NCBI GenBank assembly: GCA_009691045.1
Contig: SHWC01000002.1
Location: forward strand, 1 to 64,000
Source of the DNA: Alphaproteobacteria bacterium
GTDB lineage: Bacteria > Pseudomonadota > Alphaproteobacteria > UBA828
Direction of reading: 5' to 3'
Length of the DNA: 64,000 bases
A program made the position numbers and the translations under genes. The notes beneath the pieces were generated by a model. It did no database searches and was not told where the DNA came from. It saw nothing but the letters and a program-made list of their open reading frames with translations. Below are positions 50,984 through 61,176 of the stretch, piece by piece; positions within the stretch are counted from its first letter, which is position 1, and the number at the start of each line of letters is the position of its first letter.

Positions 50984-52023
50984 ATGTTCCGCGCCCCCTC
51001 GCACGCGTACCCACGACCGTGATTACGGGCTTTCTCGGCGCCGGCAAGACCAGCCTGATCCGCCATTTATTGTCCAACGCCAATGGTCGGCGCCTCGCCC
51101 TCATGATCAATGAGTTCGGCGATGTTGGCATCGACGAGGCGCTGCTGCGCGGCTGCGGCGATGAAACCTGCGCCGAGAGCGATATCATCGAACTGACCAA
51201 TGGCTGCATCTGCTGCACGGTGGCCGATGATTTCGCGCCGGCCATGCAAAAGCTTTTGGCGCGCGACCCCAGGCCCGAGCACATCGTGATCGAGACCTCA
51301 GGCCTCGCTTTGCCGAAGCCACTGGTCGACGCGTTCAACTGGCCCGAGATCAGAACGCGACTGACGGTCGATGGTGTCGTCGTGGTGGTTGATGGCGAGG
51401 CCTTCAACCAAGGCCGCGTCGTGGGCGATGCGTTGCGCCTCGCGAAACAACGCCAGGCCGACCCCACGCTCGATCACGAAAACCCTGTCGAAGAAGTGTT
51501 TGTCGATCAACTCGCCTGCGCCGATCTCATCGTGCTCAACAAATGCGATTTGTTGAGCACAACCGAGCGTGCGTCATTGGTCGAAAAACTCTTGACGGTG
51601 GCGCGCCCCGGCGTGCGCGTGTTGCAAGCGACCGGTGCGGCGTTGCCGATCGAGGCGCTGCTCGGCCTCGGCGCCGCGGCGGAAGATGATGTCGCCAATC
51701 GCCGCACGCTGCATGACGCCGAGCCCGAACATAATCATGATGACTTCGAGAGCATGGTGGTCGCGCTACCGCCGATCGCCGATCCCGACGCCTTCGAGCG
51801 TCGTTTGGCCTCGCTCTTCACCACCCTGCCTGTCTTGCGTGCCAAAGGCTTTCTCGACGTACCCGGCAAAGCGCGGCGGCGCGTGGTGCAAGGCGTCGGG
51901 CCGCGCATCGATGGCTATTACGACCGCGCCTGGGCCAAGGGTGAAATGCGCACGAGCGAGCTAGTCGTGATCGGCTTGCGACCGCTCGACCGTGCGGTGC
52001 TCGAAGCGGCACTCGCCATCTAA
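50980..52023 (+). CDS. cobW: Cobalamin biosynthesis protein CobW (COG0523 GTPase)
   Basis: TTVITGFLGAGKTSLIRHLL, ELTNGCICCTVADDF, VLNKCDLL. Confidence 0.95.
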   Translation: MNVPRPLARVPTTVITGFLGAGKTSLIRHLLSNANGRRLALMINEFGDVGIDEALLRGCGDETCAESDIIELTNGCICCTVADDFAPAMQKLLARDPRPEHIVIETSGLALPKPLVDAFNWPEIRTRLTVDGVVVVVDGEAFNQGRVVGDALRLAKQRQADPTLDHENPVEEVFVDQLACADLIVLNKCDLLSTTERASLVEKLLTVARPGVRVLQATGAALPIEALLGLGAAAEDDVANRRTLHDAEPEHNHDDFESMVVALPPIADPDAFERRLASLFTTLPVLRAKGFLDVPGKARRRVVQGVGPRIDGYYDRAWAKGEMRTSELVVIGLRPLDRAVLEAALAI

Positions 52024-52025
52024 TC

Positions 52026-55000
52026 ATGCATCTGCTCGCCGCCTCGCCGCTTCAGATCGCCGATGGCAAGGGCCCCGTGCTGCTTGCCCAGACGCCGGGC
52101 GACATGGTCGTCTTGAGCGCGGCGGCGAGCGAGCTGGCGTGCCTCGCCACCGCGCAAGCCGCGCGGCCGAGCGATGCGCCCACGCTTCGGCTCGCGAGCC
52201 TCTTGGACCTCGGCCACAATCTCGGCATCGACCATCATGGCGATCAAGTCATCGCCAAAGCGAAGATCGTCATCGTGCGGCTGCTCGGTGGCCGCGCCTA
52301 TTGGCCCTATGGCGTCGAAACTGTGGCGCGCCTCGCACGCACGCATGGCCTCAAGCTCGCGTTGCTCCCGGGCGATGAGCGCCTCGACCACGAGTTGATT
52401 GAGCTTTCAACCCTCGATGCGACGACGCTGAAACGCCTTCAGCGTTATTTCACCGAAGGCGGTGTCGAGAATGCCGAAGCGCTGCTCCATTTTGCCGCGA
52501 CCCTGATCGGCCGTACTGCTGACGCGCCAGAGCCCCGCGTTTTGCCGCGCACCGGGACGCTCGCGCATCATGCGCCCGTGGCGAAGCCGGATGCACCGAT
52601 CACGCTCCTGCTTTTTTATCGTGCGTTGGTGCAGGCCGGCGATCTCGCCCCGATCGAGGCGTTATGCCGCGCTTTGGCCGCGCGCGGCCTTGGCGTGGTG
52701 CCGGTCTTTGTGACTAGCCTGCGCGACCCGAGTTCCGCCGCGTTCATCGAAAGCCTGATCCGCGCGCACCAGCCAAACATCATCTTGAATGCCACGGCCT
52801 TCGCGGTTGCCGCCGAGGCCGGGGCCGCGGCGAGCGTGCTCGATCAGGCTGACGCGCCGGTCCTTCAGATCGTCTTGTCAGGCGATAGCCGCGAGACGTG
52901 GCTCAATGGCACGCGCGGGCTTTCGGCCAAGGACATCGCGATGCATGTCGCACTGCCTGAAATGGATGGGCGTATTCTCTCGCGCGCGGTTTCGTTCAAG
53001 GCACCGGCTGCACTTGATGCACGCACCGAGACAGCGATCGTGCGCCATGTGCCGGAGCCCGATCGGATCGATTTCGTCGCCGATCTTGCGGCGAATTGGG
53101 TTCGCCTCCGGCAAACGCCCGCGCGGGAGCGGCGCATCGCGCTTGTGCTTGCCAATTACCCAAACCGTGATGGACGGCTCGGCAATGGCGTCGGGCTCGA
53201 TACGCCCGCAAGCGCGCTCGCTTTGATCGAGGCGCTGCGTGAGGCCGGTTACGACATCGGCACGCCGCCCGAAAGTGGCGACGCGCTCATGCGCCATCTC
53301 AACACCGGGCCGACCAATGACCACGCGAAGAATACGGATCGCGCCGCCACGCATCATCTCTCGCGCACGCACTATCGACGTTTCTTCGAGGCGCTACCCG
53401 CGGCAATTCGCGAGGCGGTCAACACACGCTGGGGCGCGCCCGAGAACGATCCGTTCTTTCGTGTCGCGCAGGGTGGCTTCGCGCTGCCTGTGCACCGCTT
53501 CAACAATCTCGCGATCGCGGTGCAACCGGCGCGCGGCTATAACATCGACCCGAAATCGAGCTATCACGACCCCGCTCTGCCGCCGCCCCATGGCTATCTC
53601 GCGTTCTATGCGTGGTTGCGCGAACACTTCGATGCCCATGCCATCATTCAGCTCGGCAAGCACGGCAATCTCGAATGGCTGCCCGGCAAGGCGCTGGCGC
53701 TTTCAAACAATTGTTTCCCCGAGACCGCGCTCGGGCCGACGCCCTTGATCTACCCCTTCATCGTCAACGACCCCGGCGAGGGCGCGCAGGCCAAACGGCG
53801 CAGTGCGGCCGTGATCGTCGATCATTTGATGCCGCCATTGGCGCGCGCCGACAGCCATGGCGAGATGCGCCGCCTCGAAGCATTGATCGATGAATATTAC
53901 GAGGCCGCGAGCCTCGATCCGCGCCGCTTGAAGCCGCTCGCCGAAGCGATCATCGAGCGCGCCCGCGCCGAGCGGCTTGACGATGAATGCGGCATTGGCC
54001 GCGACGAACCGATCGCAAGCGCGCTTCTTAAACTCGACGGCTATTTGTGCGAGCTGAAAGAGCGCCAGATCAGAAGCGGCCTACACATACTCGGCCGCTC
54101 ACCCGATGGGCCAGCGCGCGCCGAGACTCTGCTCGCGTTCGCCCGCGCGCCGCGTGGGCCGGCGCCGGCTCAGACTTCGATCCTCCGCGCGCTGGCCGAT
54201 GATTTTAACCTCGGCCTCGATCCGCTCGATATCGACCCCGCGGCGCCGTGGCTCGGCGCGCGCCCGGCCGCCTTGGCGACCTTGAGCACCGCACCCTGGC
54301 GCACCACGGCCGATACGGTTGAGCGCTTGGAAACTCTGGCGCTCTCGTTGATAGACGGCAACTCGACGCCCGAGGCCGGTTGGCGGCGCACGCGCGCGGT
54401 GCTTGAAGCGATCACCACGCTTATGGCGCCGGCGCTCGATCAATCGGGCGCGCATGAAATCGCCGGCGTCCTCACCGCGCTCAATGGCCGCTTCGTGCCG
54501 CCCGGCCCTTCGGGCGCGCCGTCGCGCGGCCGGCCTGAAGTTTTACCCACGGGGCGAAATTTTTATTCGCTCGATACGCGCGCCGTGCCGACACCCGCGG
54601 CCTGGCATCTCGGTTTCGATTCGGCGCAGCGTCTCTGCGAAGACTATGCCCAGCGCACCGGCGATTGGCCAAAGCGTCTGGTCCTGACCGCTTGGGGCAC
54701 CTCGAACATGCGCACCGGCGGCGATGATATCGCGCAAGCCCTCGCGCTGATCGGCGCGCGCCCGAATTGGGAGCCAACCACCAATCGGGTTTCGGGTTTC
54801 GAGATTTTACCGGTCTCGCTCCTTGGTCGGCCGCGCGTCGACGTGACGTTGCGCATTTCGGGTTTCTTCCGCGATGCCTTTCCGGCGCTGATCGATTTGT
54901 TCGACTCGGCCGTGCGCGCGGTCGCCGCACTCGATGAACCAGTGGACGACAATCCACTTGCCGCCGCCTTTGCCCAAGATACCGCACCTCACGCCGCGAC

Positions 55001-55703
55001 GCGCGTCTTCGGCTCGATGCCAGGTGCCTATGGCGCGGGTCTGCAAGCCTTGATCGATGAAGGCGGCTGGCAGACGCGGCGCGATTTGGCTGAGGCTTAT
55101 TTGGCCTGGGGCGGGTTCGCCTATGGCAGCGGCGCTGAGGGCGCGCCCGCCCGCGCCGCGCTCGAAACCCGCCTCGCGCGCGCCGACGCCGTAGTGCAGA
55201 ACCAAGACAACACCGAACATGATTTGTTGGACAGCGACGATTATTACCAATTCGAGGGCGGCGTCGCGGCGGCGATCGAGGCGCTCGCGGGCAAGGCGCC
55301 GATCATCTATCACAATGATCATTCACTGCCCGAGCGGCCGCGCATTCGCACGCTCGATGACGAGATCGCACGCACCGTGCGCGCGCGTGCCGCCAACCCA
55401 AAATGGCTCGAGGGCGTGATGCGCCATGGCTATAAGGGGGCGTTCGAGATCGCCGCCACGGTCGATTATTTGTTCGCTTTCGCCGCTACCACGAACGCCG
55501 TGAAAGACCATCAATTCGATCAGCTCTTCGACGCCTATATGGCCGACAAAGTGGTGCGCGACTTCATGGCGCAGCATAATCCGGCGGCGTTGGCCGAAAC
55601 CGCCCTGCGCTTTCTCGAGGCGATGCGGCGCGAGCTCTGGCGGCCGCGTTCCAACGCCGCGCACGATCTTCTCACCCGGCTATCACAGGAGCCCGCACCA
55701 TGA
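52026..55703 (+). CDS. cobN: Cobaltochelatase subunit CobN
   Basis: 1225 aa; VLANYPNRDGRLGNGVGLDTPAS, LGKHGNLEWLPGKALALSNNCFPE, VQNQDNTEHDLLDSDDYYQFEGG, RHGYKGAFEIAATVDYLFAFAATT. Confidence 0.96.
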   Translation: MHLLAASPLQIADGKGPVLLAQTPGDMVVLSAAASELACLATAQAARPSDAPTLRLASLLDLGHNLGIDHHGDQVIAKAKIVIVRLLGGRAYWPYGVETVARLARTHGLKLALLPGDERLDHELIELSTLDATTLKRLQRYFTEGGVENAEALLHFAATLIGRTADAPEPRVLPRTGTLAHHAPVAKPDAPITLLLFYRALVQAGDLAPIEALCRALAARGLGVVPVFVTSLRDPSSAAFIESLIRAHQPNIILNATAFAVAAEAGAAASVLDQADAPVLQIVLSGDSRETWLNGTRGLSAKDIAMHVALPEMDGRILSRAVSFKAPAALDARTETAIVRHVPEPDRIDFVADLAANWVRLRQTPARERRIALVLANYPNRDGRLGNGVGLDTPASALALIEALREAGYDIGTPPESGDALMRHLNTGPTNDHAKNTDRAATHHLSRTHYRRFFEALPAAIREAVNTRWGAPENDPFFRVAQGGFALPVHRFNNLAIAVQPARGYNIDPKSSYHDPALPPPHGYLAFYAWLREHFDAHAIIQLGKHGNLEWLPGKALALSNNCFPETALGPTPLIYPFIVNDPGEGAQAKRRSAAVIVDHLMPPLARADSHGEMRRLEALIDEYYEAASLDPRRLKPLAEAIIERARAERLDDECGIGRDEPIASALLKLDGYLCELKERQIRSGLHILGRSPDGPARAETLLAFARAPRGPAPAQTSILRALADDFNLGLDPLDIDPAAPWLGARPAALATLSTAPWRTTADTVERLETLALSLIDGNSTPEAGWRRTRAVLEAITTLMAPALDQSGAHEIAGVLTALNGRFVPPGPSGAPSRGRPEVLPTGRNFYSLDTRAVPTPAAWHLGFDSAQRLCEDYAQRTGDWPKRLVLTAWGTSNMRTGGDDIAQALALIGARPNWEPTTNRVSGFEILPVSLLGRPRVDVTLRISGFFRDAFPALIDLFDSAVRAVAALDEPVDDNPLAAAFAQDTAPHAATRVFGSMPGAYGAGLQALIDEGGWQTRRDLAEAYLAWGGFAYGSGAEGAPARAALETRLARADAVVQNQDNTEHDLLDSDDYYQFEGGVAAAIEALAGKAPIIYHNDHSLPERPRIRTLDDEIARTVRARAANPKWLEGVMRHGYKGAFEIAATVDYLFAFAATTNAVKDHQFDQLFDAYMADKVVRDFMAQHNPAALAETALRFLEAMRRELWRPRSNAAHDLLTRLSQEPAP

Positions 55704-56317
55704 GCGAGGAGACCGAGGCCGAGCTGAACCAGCGTCACGCCGAAAAAATGGCGAAGCGCAAGGCCGCGCGTAACCGCATGTTGGCCACCAAGACCAAGGA
55801 GAAGGGTCTTCTGATCGTTCACACCGGCAAGGGCAAGGGTAAATCGACCGCGGCCTTCGGCCTCGTCATGCGCGCGCTCGGCCATGGCAAGCGCGTCGGC
55901 ATTGTGCAATTCGTCAAGGGCAAATGGACCAGCGGCGAACGCGCCGTGCTCGACCGCTTCCCCGACCAGGTGACGCTGAAGATCATGGGCGAGGGTTTCA
56001 CCTGGGACACCCAGGACCGCATGCGCGACATCGCCTCGGCCAAGGCCGCCTTCGAGGCGGCACGCGCCATGTTGAGCGACCCGGCGCTCGCCTTGGTGGT
56101 GCTCGATGAGCTTAACATCGTGCTACGTTATGACTATCTGCCGCTTGATGAGGTACGCGCGGCCTTGGCGGCACGGCGGCCGGGTCTGCACGTTGTGGTC
56201 ACGGGGCGAAACGCCAAGCCGGCGCTGATCGAGGACGCTGATCTCGTGACTGAAATGGTCGAGATCAAGCACCCGTTTCGCGATGGCGTCCGCGCACAGA
56301 TCGGGATCGAATTCTAG
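55700..56317 (+). CDS. cobO: Cob(I)yrinic acid a,c-diamide adenosyltransferase
   Basis: GLLIVHTGKGKGKSTAAFGLVMRALGHGKRVGIVQFVKG, VVLDELNIVLRYDYL. Confidence 0.96.
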   Translation: MSEETEAELNQRHAEKMAKRKAARNRMLATKTKEKGLLIVHTGKGKGKSTAAFGLVMRALGHGKRVGIVQFVKGKWTSGERAVLDRFPDQVTLKIMGEGFTWDTQDRMRDIASAKAAFEAARAMLSDPALALVVLDELNIVLRYDYLPLDEVRAALAARRPGLHVVVTGRNAKPALIEDADLVTEMVEIKHPFRDGVRAQIGIEF

Positions 56318-56334
56318 CCAGGGAGTGAGAGAGC

Positions 56335-57027
56335 ATGACGCGGATGAAATTGGTATTTCTGCTGGTCGCGGTCGTCATCCTGGGCGTGGCCGGATACACG
56401 AACGTTCGCCCGGCCGCCGCGATGAGCGAGGAAGAAGAGCTGGTCGAGCGCGCTCGGCTGACCGGTGAATCGCTCAGCAAATACACCGACGCCGGTCCGA
56501 TCGCGCCCTACATTAAAGGAGCGTACGCGGTCGTGATCATCCCCTCCTTCGTCAAGGCCGGCTTCATCGTTGGCGGCGCGCACGGCGAAGGCGTCATGCT
56601 TGGCCGCAACCCGAAGACGGGCGCCTGGCGCTACCCGGCCTTCGTCTCGCTTTCGGAAGGCTCGATCGGTCTGCAAATCGGCGCGGAAGCGTCAGAGATC
56701 ATCATGATTTTCCTGACCGAAAAGGGAGTCAACGCTTTGCTCGAAGATAAAGTCAAGCTCGGCGCCGAAGCGGGCATCGCGGTGCTTACCATTGGCGGCT
56801 CGCGCGAAGCATCGACCACGACCGCAGTCGGTGCTGATGTGGTTACCTTCGTGCGCTCCAAAGGCTTGTTCGGTGGTCTTTCCGTCGAAGGCGCGGTGTT
56901 GAGCCAAAGCCAGGCTTCGAACACGGCCTATCACGTCAAATCATTCTCGACACTTCAACTCGTCACAACCGACGTCATTGGCAATCGCGGAGCCGATGGG
57001 TTGCGCAACGCTCTCGCCGGCTTCTGA
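56335..57027 (+). CDS. SYLF/Ysc84-like lipid-binding domain protein, secreted
   Basis: Signal-like [71 protein letters not shown]. Confidence 0.87.
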   Translation: MTRMKLVFLLVAVVILGVAGYTNVRPAAAMSEEEELVERARLTGESLSKYTDAGPIAPYIKGAYAVVIIPSFVKAGFIVGGAHGEGVMLGRNPKTGAWRYPAFVSLSEGSIGLQIGAEASEIIMIFLTEKGVNALLEDKVKLGAEAGIAVLTIGGSREASTTTAVGADVVTFVRSKGLFGGLSVEGAVLSQSQASNTAYHVKSFSTLQLVTTDVIGNRGADGLRNALAGF

Positions 57028-57044
57028 GATTTAGGAACGGGCCG

Positions 57045-58523
57045 GTGTCCACGCCACGATTGATGATCCAGGGCACCGGCTCCAATGTCGGCAAGTCGCT
57101 GTTGGTCGCGGGCCTCTGTCGTGCCTTTGCACGGCAGGGACTCAACGTCCGACCGTTCAAGGCGCAGAACATGTCGAACAACGCGGCGGTGACACCCGAT
57201 GGTCGCGAGATCGGGCGGGCCCAGGCGCTTCAGGCGCGCGCGGCCAATATTGCGCCAAACGCCGACATGAACCCGGTGCTCTTGAAGCCCGAAGGCGAAG
57301 CCGGCGCTCAAATCATTGTGCAGGGCAAGCGCGAGGGCCGCGCCACGGCGCGTGAATATCAACATTTGCGGGCCGGTCTGATGCCGCGCGTCCTGGAAAG
57401 TTTCGCGCGTCTTGGCGCAGGCGCCGATCTTCTGTTGGTCGAAGGCGCCGGCAGCCCGGCCGAAGTGAATTTGTGCATCGGCGATATTGCCAATATGGGC
57501 TTCGCGCGCGCGGCCGAATGCCCGGTCGTGTTGGTCGGCGATATTGAACGCGGCGGCGTGATCGCGAGCCTGATCGGCACGGTCGGCCTATTGGATGAGG
57601 CCGAACGAAAATTACTCAAGGGCACCATCGTCAATCGATTTCGCGGCGATGTGAGCCTGTTCGACAATGCGCTGCCAGTCATCGAGCGCGGCACGGGCGT
57701 GCCCTGCCTCGGCGTTGTGCCACATTTCGACGCGGCACGGCGTCTACCGGCCGAAGACACGCTCGCCATGGATTCCCACAGCGCGATTGGCGCCAAGGCC
57801 GGCGCCCCAATTCGTATCGCGGTCCCGGTGCTGCCGCGCATCGCGAATTTCGACGATCTCGATCCATTACGCGCCGAGCCCGATGTCGAATTGACCCTTA
57901 TTCGCGCCGGCACGCCGCTACCGGCCAATGCCGATCTCATTCTATTGCCGGGCTCCAAGGTGACGCGGGCCGATCTTGCCGCGTTCAAGACCGAGGGTTG
58001 GGAGATCGACCTTAAGGCCCATGTGCGGCGCGGCGGGCGTGTGCTTGGCCTCTGCGGCGGCTATCAAATGCTCGGCCGATTCATCGATGACCCATCCGGC
58101 ATCGAAGGGCCGGCCGGTGCGTCCGATGGCCTTGGTCTGCTCGCCGTCGAAACCACGCTTGAAGATTCCAAACGCCTCGCCCCGGTCGACGGCCTCGACA
58201 CGCTCACCTCAACCCGGCTCACCGCCTATGAAATGCATATGGGCCGCACCATTGGCCCCGATAGCGCGCGACCTTTCGTTCGGCTCGATGGCATTGATGA
58301 GGGCGCGCGTTCGATCGATGGCCGCGTGATGGGGAGTTATTTGCACGGTCTGTTCGCGAGCGATGCGTTTCGTCACGCGTTCCTCAACGATCTTCGTCAG
58401 CGCGCGCCCAGTGGCCTCGATTATGACTCCTCGATCGAGGCGACCTTGGATGGCTTTGCCCATCATCTTGCGTCATGTCTCGATCTCGACCGCCTGCTCA
58501 TGATCGCGCGAGCGGCGCCATGA
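57045..58523 (+). CDS. cobQ: Cobyric acid synthase
   Basis: [85 protein letters not shown] start. Confidence 0.96.
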   Translation: MSTPRLMIQGTGSNVGKSLLVAGLCRAFARQGLNVRPFKAQNMSNNAAVTPDGREIGRAQALQARAANIAPNADMNPVLLKPEGEAGAQIIVQGKREGRATAREYQHLRAGLMPRVLESFARLGAGADLLLVEGAGSPAEVNLCIGDIANMGFARAAECPVVLVGDIERGGVIASLIGTVGLLDEAERKLLKGTIVNRFRGDVSLFDNALPVIERGTGVPCLGVVPHFDAARRLPAEDTLAMDSHSAIGAKAGAPIRIAVPVLPRIANFDDLDPLRAEPDVELTLIRAGTPLPANADLILLPGSKVTRADLAAFKTEGWEIDLKAHVRRGGRVLGLCGGYQMLGRFIDDPSGIEGPAGASDGLGLLAVETTLEDSKRLAPVDGLDTLTSTRLTAYEMHMGRTIGPDSARPFVRLDGIDEGARSIDGRVMGSYLHGLFASDAFRHAFLNDLRQRAPSGLDYDSSIEATLDGFAHHLASCLDLDRLLMIARAAP

Positions 58524-58531
58524 CCGGATAT

Positions 58532-59542
58532 CTAACGCACCAGCGCGGCGATGATCGCGACGATGCCGGCGAGCAGCAAACACGCCGCGGCATAAAGATA
58601 GAGCGCGCGGCGAATATCGATCTCCGTCGCGCGCGCGCGCCCATCGCCGAGCCAAGGATCGGCACTGACCTCGCCGCCATAGCGGCGCAGGCCCATCAGC
58701 GCGAGGCCGAGCGCGCCCGCCGCCGCCGCCTCGGGCCAACCGGCATTGGGCGAGCGGTGCTTGCCATGATCGCGTATCATAATACGGAAGCCCTGGCGCA
58801 TATTGCCGCCCGGCACGAACAAGCCGGCAATCGCGATCAACACGCCGGCAAGGCGCGCCGGAATCCAATTGACCGCGTCGTCGAGCCGGGCCGCGACCAT
58901 ACCAAACGCGCGATAGCGCGGCGTTTCATGGCCGATCATGCTATCCATGGTCGAGATCGCCTTGAAGGCAAAGAGGCCGGGCAGGCCGAGCAACAAATAC
59001 CAAAAGGCCGGCGCGACGACGCCATCGCCATAGCTTTCGGCGCAGCTCTCGACCGCGGCGCGCGCGACGCCATGCTCATCGAGCACCGCGACGTCGCGCC
59101 CGACAATGCGCCCAACCGCCACGCGCCCGCCCACAACGCCCTCGCGTTTCAGGGCCACACCGACACGCCGCACATGGTCGAACAAATCGCGCTGCGCCAG
59201 CATCATCGCGGCGAGCACAACCTCGATCGCCCAGCCATAGGGAATCACCGCCGCGATCCCCGAAACCCCGGCGCCGATTCCGGCCGCGCCGCCGGCGATG
59301 GCCAGTGCCGCAAGCAAGCCGCGTACGATCAGCGTTTTATCGCCACGCGCCGGCCGGTTGAGTTTGCGGTCGAAAAAACCGATCGCCGCGCCGATGGCGC
59401 GCACCGGGTGCGGCAACCAACGCGGATCGCCAATCAACCAATCGAGCCCGAGCGCGAACAACAGAATCAACGCGGCACCGGGCCCGCTCAGCCAATCAAT
59501 GCCGAGCGCGCTCGGCAAGTTTCTCAACCCATCGGCAAACAT
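58532..59542 (-). CDS. cobD: Adenosylcobinamide-phosphate synthase (CbiB/CobD)
   Basis: LGLDWLIGDPRWLPHPVRAIGAAIGFFDRKLN, MDSMIGHETPRYRAFGMVAARLDDAVNWIPARL. ATG is the minus-strand codon 59540-59542. Confidence 0.94.
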   Translation of the reverse strand: MFADGLRNLPSALGIDWLSGPGAALILLFALGLDWLIGDPRWLPHPVRAIGAAIGFFDRKLNRPARGDKTLIVRGLLAALAIAGGAAGIGAGVSGIAAVIPYGWAIEVVLAAMMLAQRDLFDHVRRVGVALKREGVVGGRVAVGRIVGRDVAVLDEHGVARAAVESCAESYGDGVVAPAFWYLLLGLPGLFAFKAISTMDSMIGHETPRYRAFGMVAARLDDAVNWIPARLAGVLIAIAGLFVPGGNMRQGFRIMIRDHGKHRSPNAGWPEAAAAGALGLALMGLRRYGGEVSADPWLGDGRARATEIDIRRALYLYAAACLLLAGIVAIIAALVR

Positions 59543-59556
59543 CGGGCAACCATAGC

Positions 59557-60525
59557 ATGAGTAACGCCGCTGTCCTGCTCTGCGGTCATGGTAGCCGCGA
59601 CATCGAAGCGATCCACGAGTTTGAGGCGCTGGCCACCTCCATGCGCGCCCACCTGCCCGGCCGCGTGGTCGATCATGGCTTTCTTGAATTCGCCCGGCCC
59701 ACCATCGGTGACGTGCTAGAGAAGCTCCGCGCAAGCGGCGCGCGTGAAGTTCATGCGTTGCCCGGCATGTTGTTCGCCGCCGGTCATGCCAAGAACGACA
59801 TCCCCTCGGTACTAAATAATTTCACGGCCAAACACCCTGAAATCACCATTCGCTACGGCCGCGAACTCGCGATCGACCCCCTGATGTTGAAAGTCGCGCG
59901 TGAGCGTATTGAAATCGCCGAACGCATGGCGTCGTCCCGCATCGGTCGGGCGGAGAGCTTGCTCCTCGTGGTCGGCCGCGGCACGACCGACCCCGACGCC
60001 AATTCGAACGTCGCCAAGGTCGCGCGCCTGCTGACCGAAGGCCTCGGCTATGGCTGGGGTGAAATCGCCTTTAGCGGTGTCGCCCACCCGCGCACCGACG
60101 CGGCCATCGAGCGCGCGCTCAGGCTCGGGTTCAAGCGCATCGTGGTGTTTCCCTATTTCCTGTTCACCGGCGTGCTCGTGAAGCGCATTTACGAAGCCGC
60201 CGACGAGGCGATGAGGGCGCAGAGCGCGGTCGAGATCGTCAAGGCGCCCTATTTGAACGACCATCCGCTTGTCATTCAGGCGTTTCATGATCGGCTCGAC
60301 GAGATCACCCAAGGCGCCAATCTGATGAACTGCGCGCTATGCAAATATCGCGTGCAGATCATCGGCTATGAGGATGATCTCGGCGCGCCGCAAGCCGGCC
60401 ATCACCATCATGTCGAGGGCATCGGCACCAACGCCGATCATCCGCACGATCACGACCACCACCATCATGATCATCATCATGCGCCGCACAGCGCCCCACA
60501 AAAAACGCATCGTCGCGGCAAATAA
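59557..60525 (+). CDS. cbiX: Sirohydrochlorin cobaltochelatase CbiX-type, long form with CxxC and His-rich tail
   Basis: VLLCGHGSRDIEAIHEFEAL, PGMLFAAGHAKNDIP, VVGRGTTDPDANSNVAKVARLL, MNCALCKYR, tail HHHHVEG...HDHDHHHHDHHHAPH. Confidence 0.92.
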   Translation: MSNAAVLLCGHGSRDIEAIHEFEALATSMRAHLPGRVVDHGFLEFARPTIGDVLEKLRASGAREVHALPGMLFAAGHAKNDIPSVLNNFTAKHPEITIRYGRELAIDPLMLKVARERIEIAERMASSRIGRAESLLLVVGRGTTDPDANSNVAKVARLLTEGLGYGWGEIAFSGVAHPRTDAAIERALRLGFKRIVVFPYFLFTGVLVKRIYEAADEAMRAQSAVEIVKAPYLNDHPLVIQAFHDRLDEITQGANLMNCALCKYRVQIIGYEDDLGAPQAGHHHHVEGIGTNADHPHDHDHHHHDHHHAPHSAPQKTHRRGK

Positions 60526-60531
60526 CCATCC

Positions 60532-61176
60532 ATGAACCGCGCCGCCATCGCCTATGAGCGCGACCCGAAGGCGATCACCAATCGCTCGTTCGCGATCATT
60601 CGCGCCGAGGTCGATCTTTCAAGCGTGCCGCTCGATGCCGAGGCGGTGGCCGTTCGGATGATTCACGCCTGCGGCATGGTCGATCTCGTGCGCGATCTTC
60701 ACATCACGCCGGGCGCCGCACACGCGGGGCGCGCGGCCTTGCGCGCGGCCGCGCCAATCCTCTGCGATGTCGCCATGGTCGCCGCCGGCATCACGCGCGC
60801 GCGCCTGCCGGCGAATAATGCCGTGATCACCACAATCGCCGAACCCGGCGTGGCGGACGATGCCGCGTCGCGTGGCATCAGCCGCGCCGCCGCGTCGGTC
60901 GAACGATGGTCGGCAAAACTCGGCGGCGCGGTTGTGGCCATCGGCAACGCCCCAACCGCCTTGTTTCGTTTGATCGAAGGCCTCGGCGCCGGGTGGCCGA
61001 AGCCCGCGCTGATCATTGCGGTGCCGGTCGGCTTCGTCGGCGCGGTTGAATCGAAAGACGCGCTGATCGCGGCCAATCTCGACGTGCCCCTCATTGTGTT
61101 GCGCGGCAGGCGCGGCGGCAGCGCCCTCGCCGCCGCTGCGGTCAACGCCCTCGCCATGGATGAACCCGCGCCATGA
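60532..61176 (+). CDS. cobH: Precorrin-8X methylmutase
   Basis: SFAIIRAEVDLSSVPLDAEAVAVRMIHACGMVDLVRDL, GNAPTALFRLIEGL, VPVGFVGAVESKDAL. Confidence 0.95.
   Translation: MNRAAIAYERDPKAITNRSFAIIRAEVDLSSVPLDAEAVAVRMIHACGMVDLVRDLHITPGAAHAGRAALRAAAPILCDVAMVAAGITRARLPANNAVITTIAEPGVADDAASRGISRAAASVERWSAKLGGAVVAIGNAPTALFRLIEGLGAGWPKPALIIAVPVGFVGAVESKDALIAANLDVPLIVLRGRRGGSALAAAAVNALAMDEPAP

Noticed and set aside
58475-59560. 361-aa plus-strand ORF opposite cobD
   Set aside because: Shadow ORF (Arg/His/Gln-rich); cobD on the minus strand is well supported.
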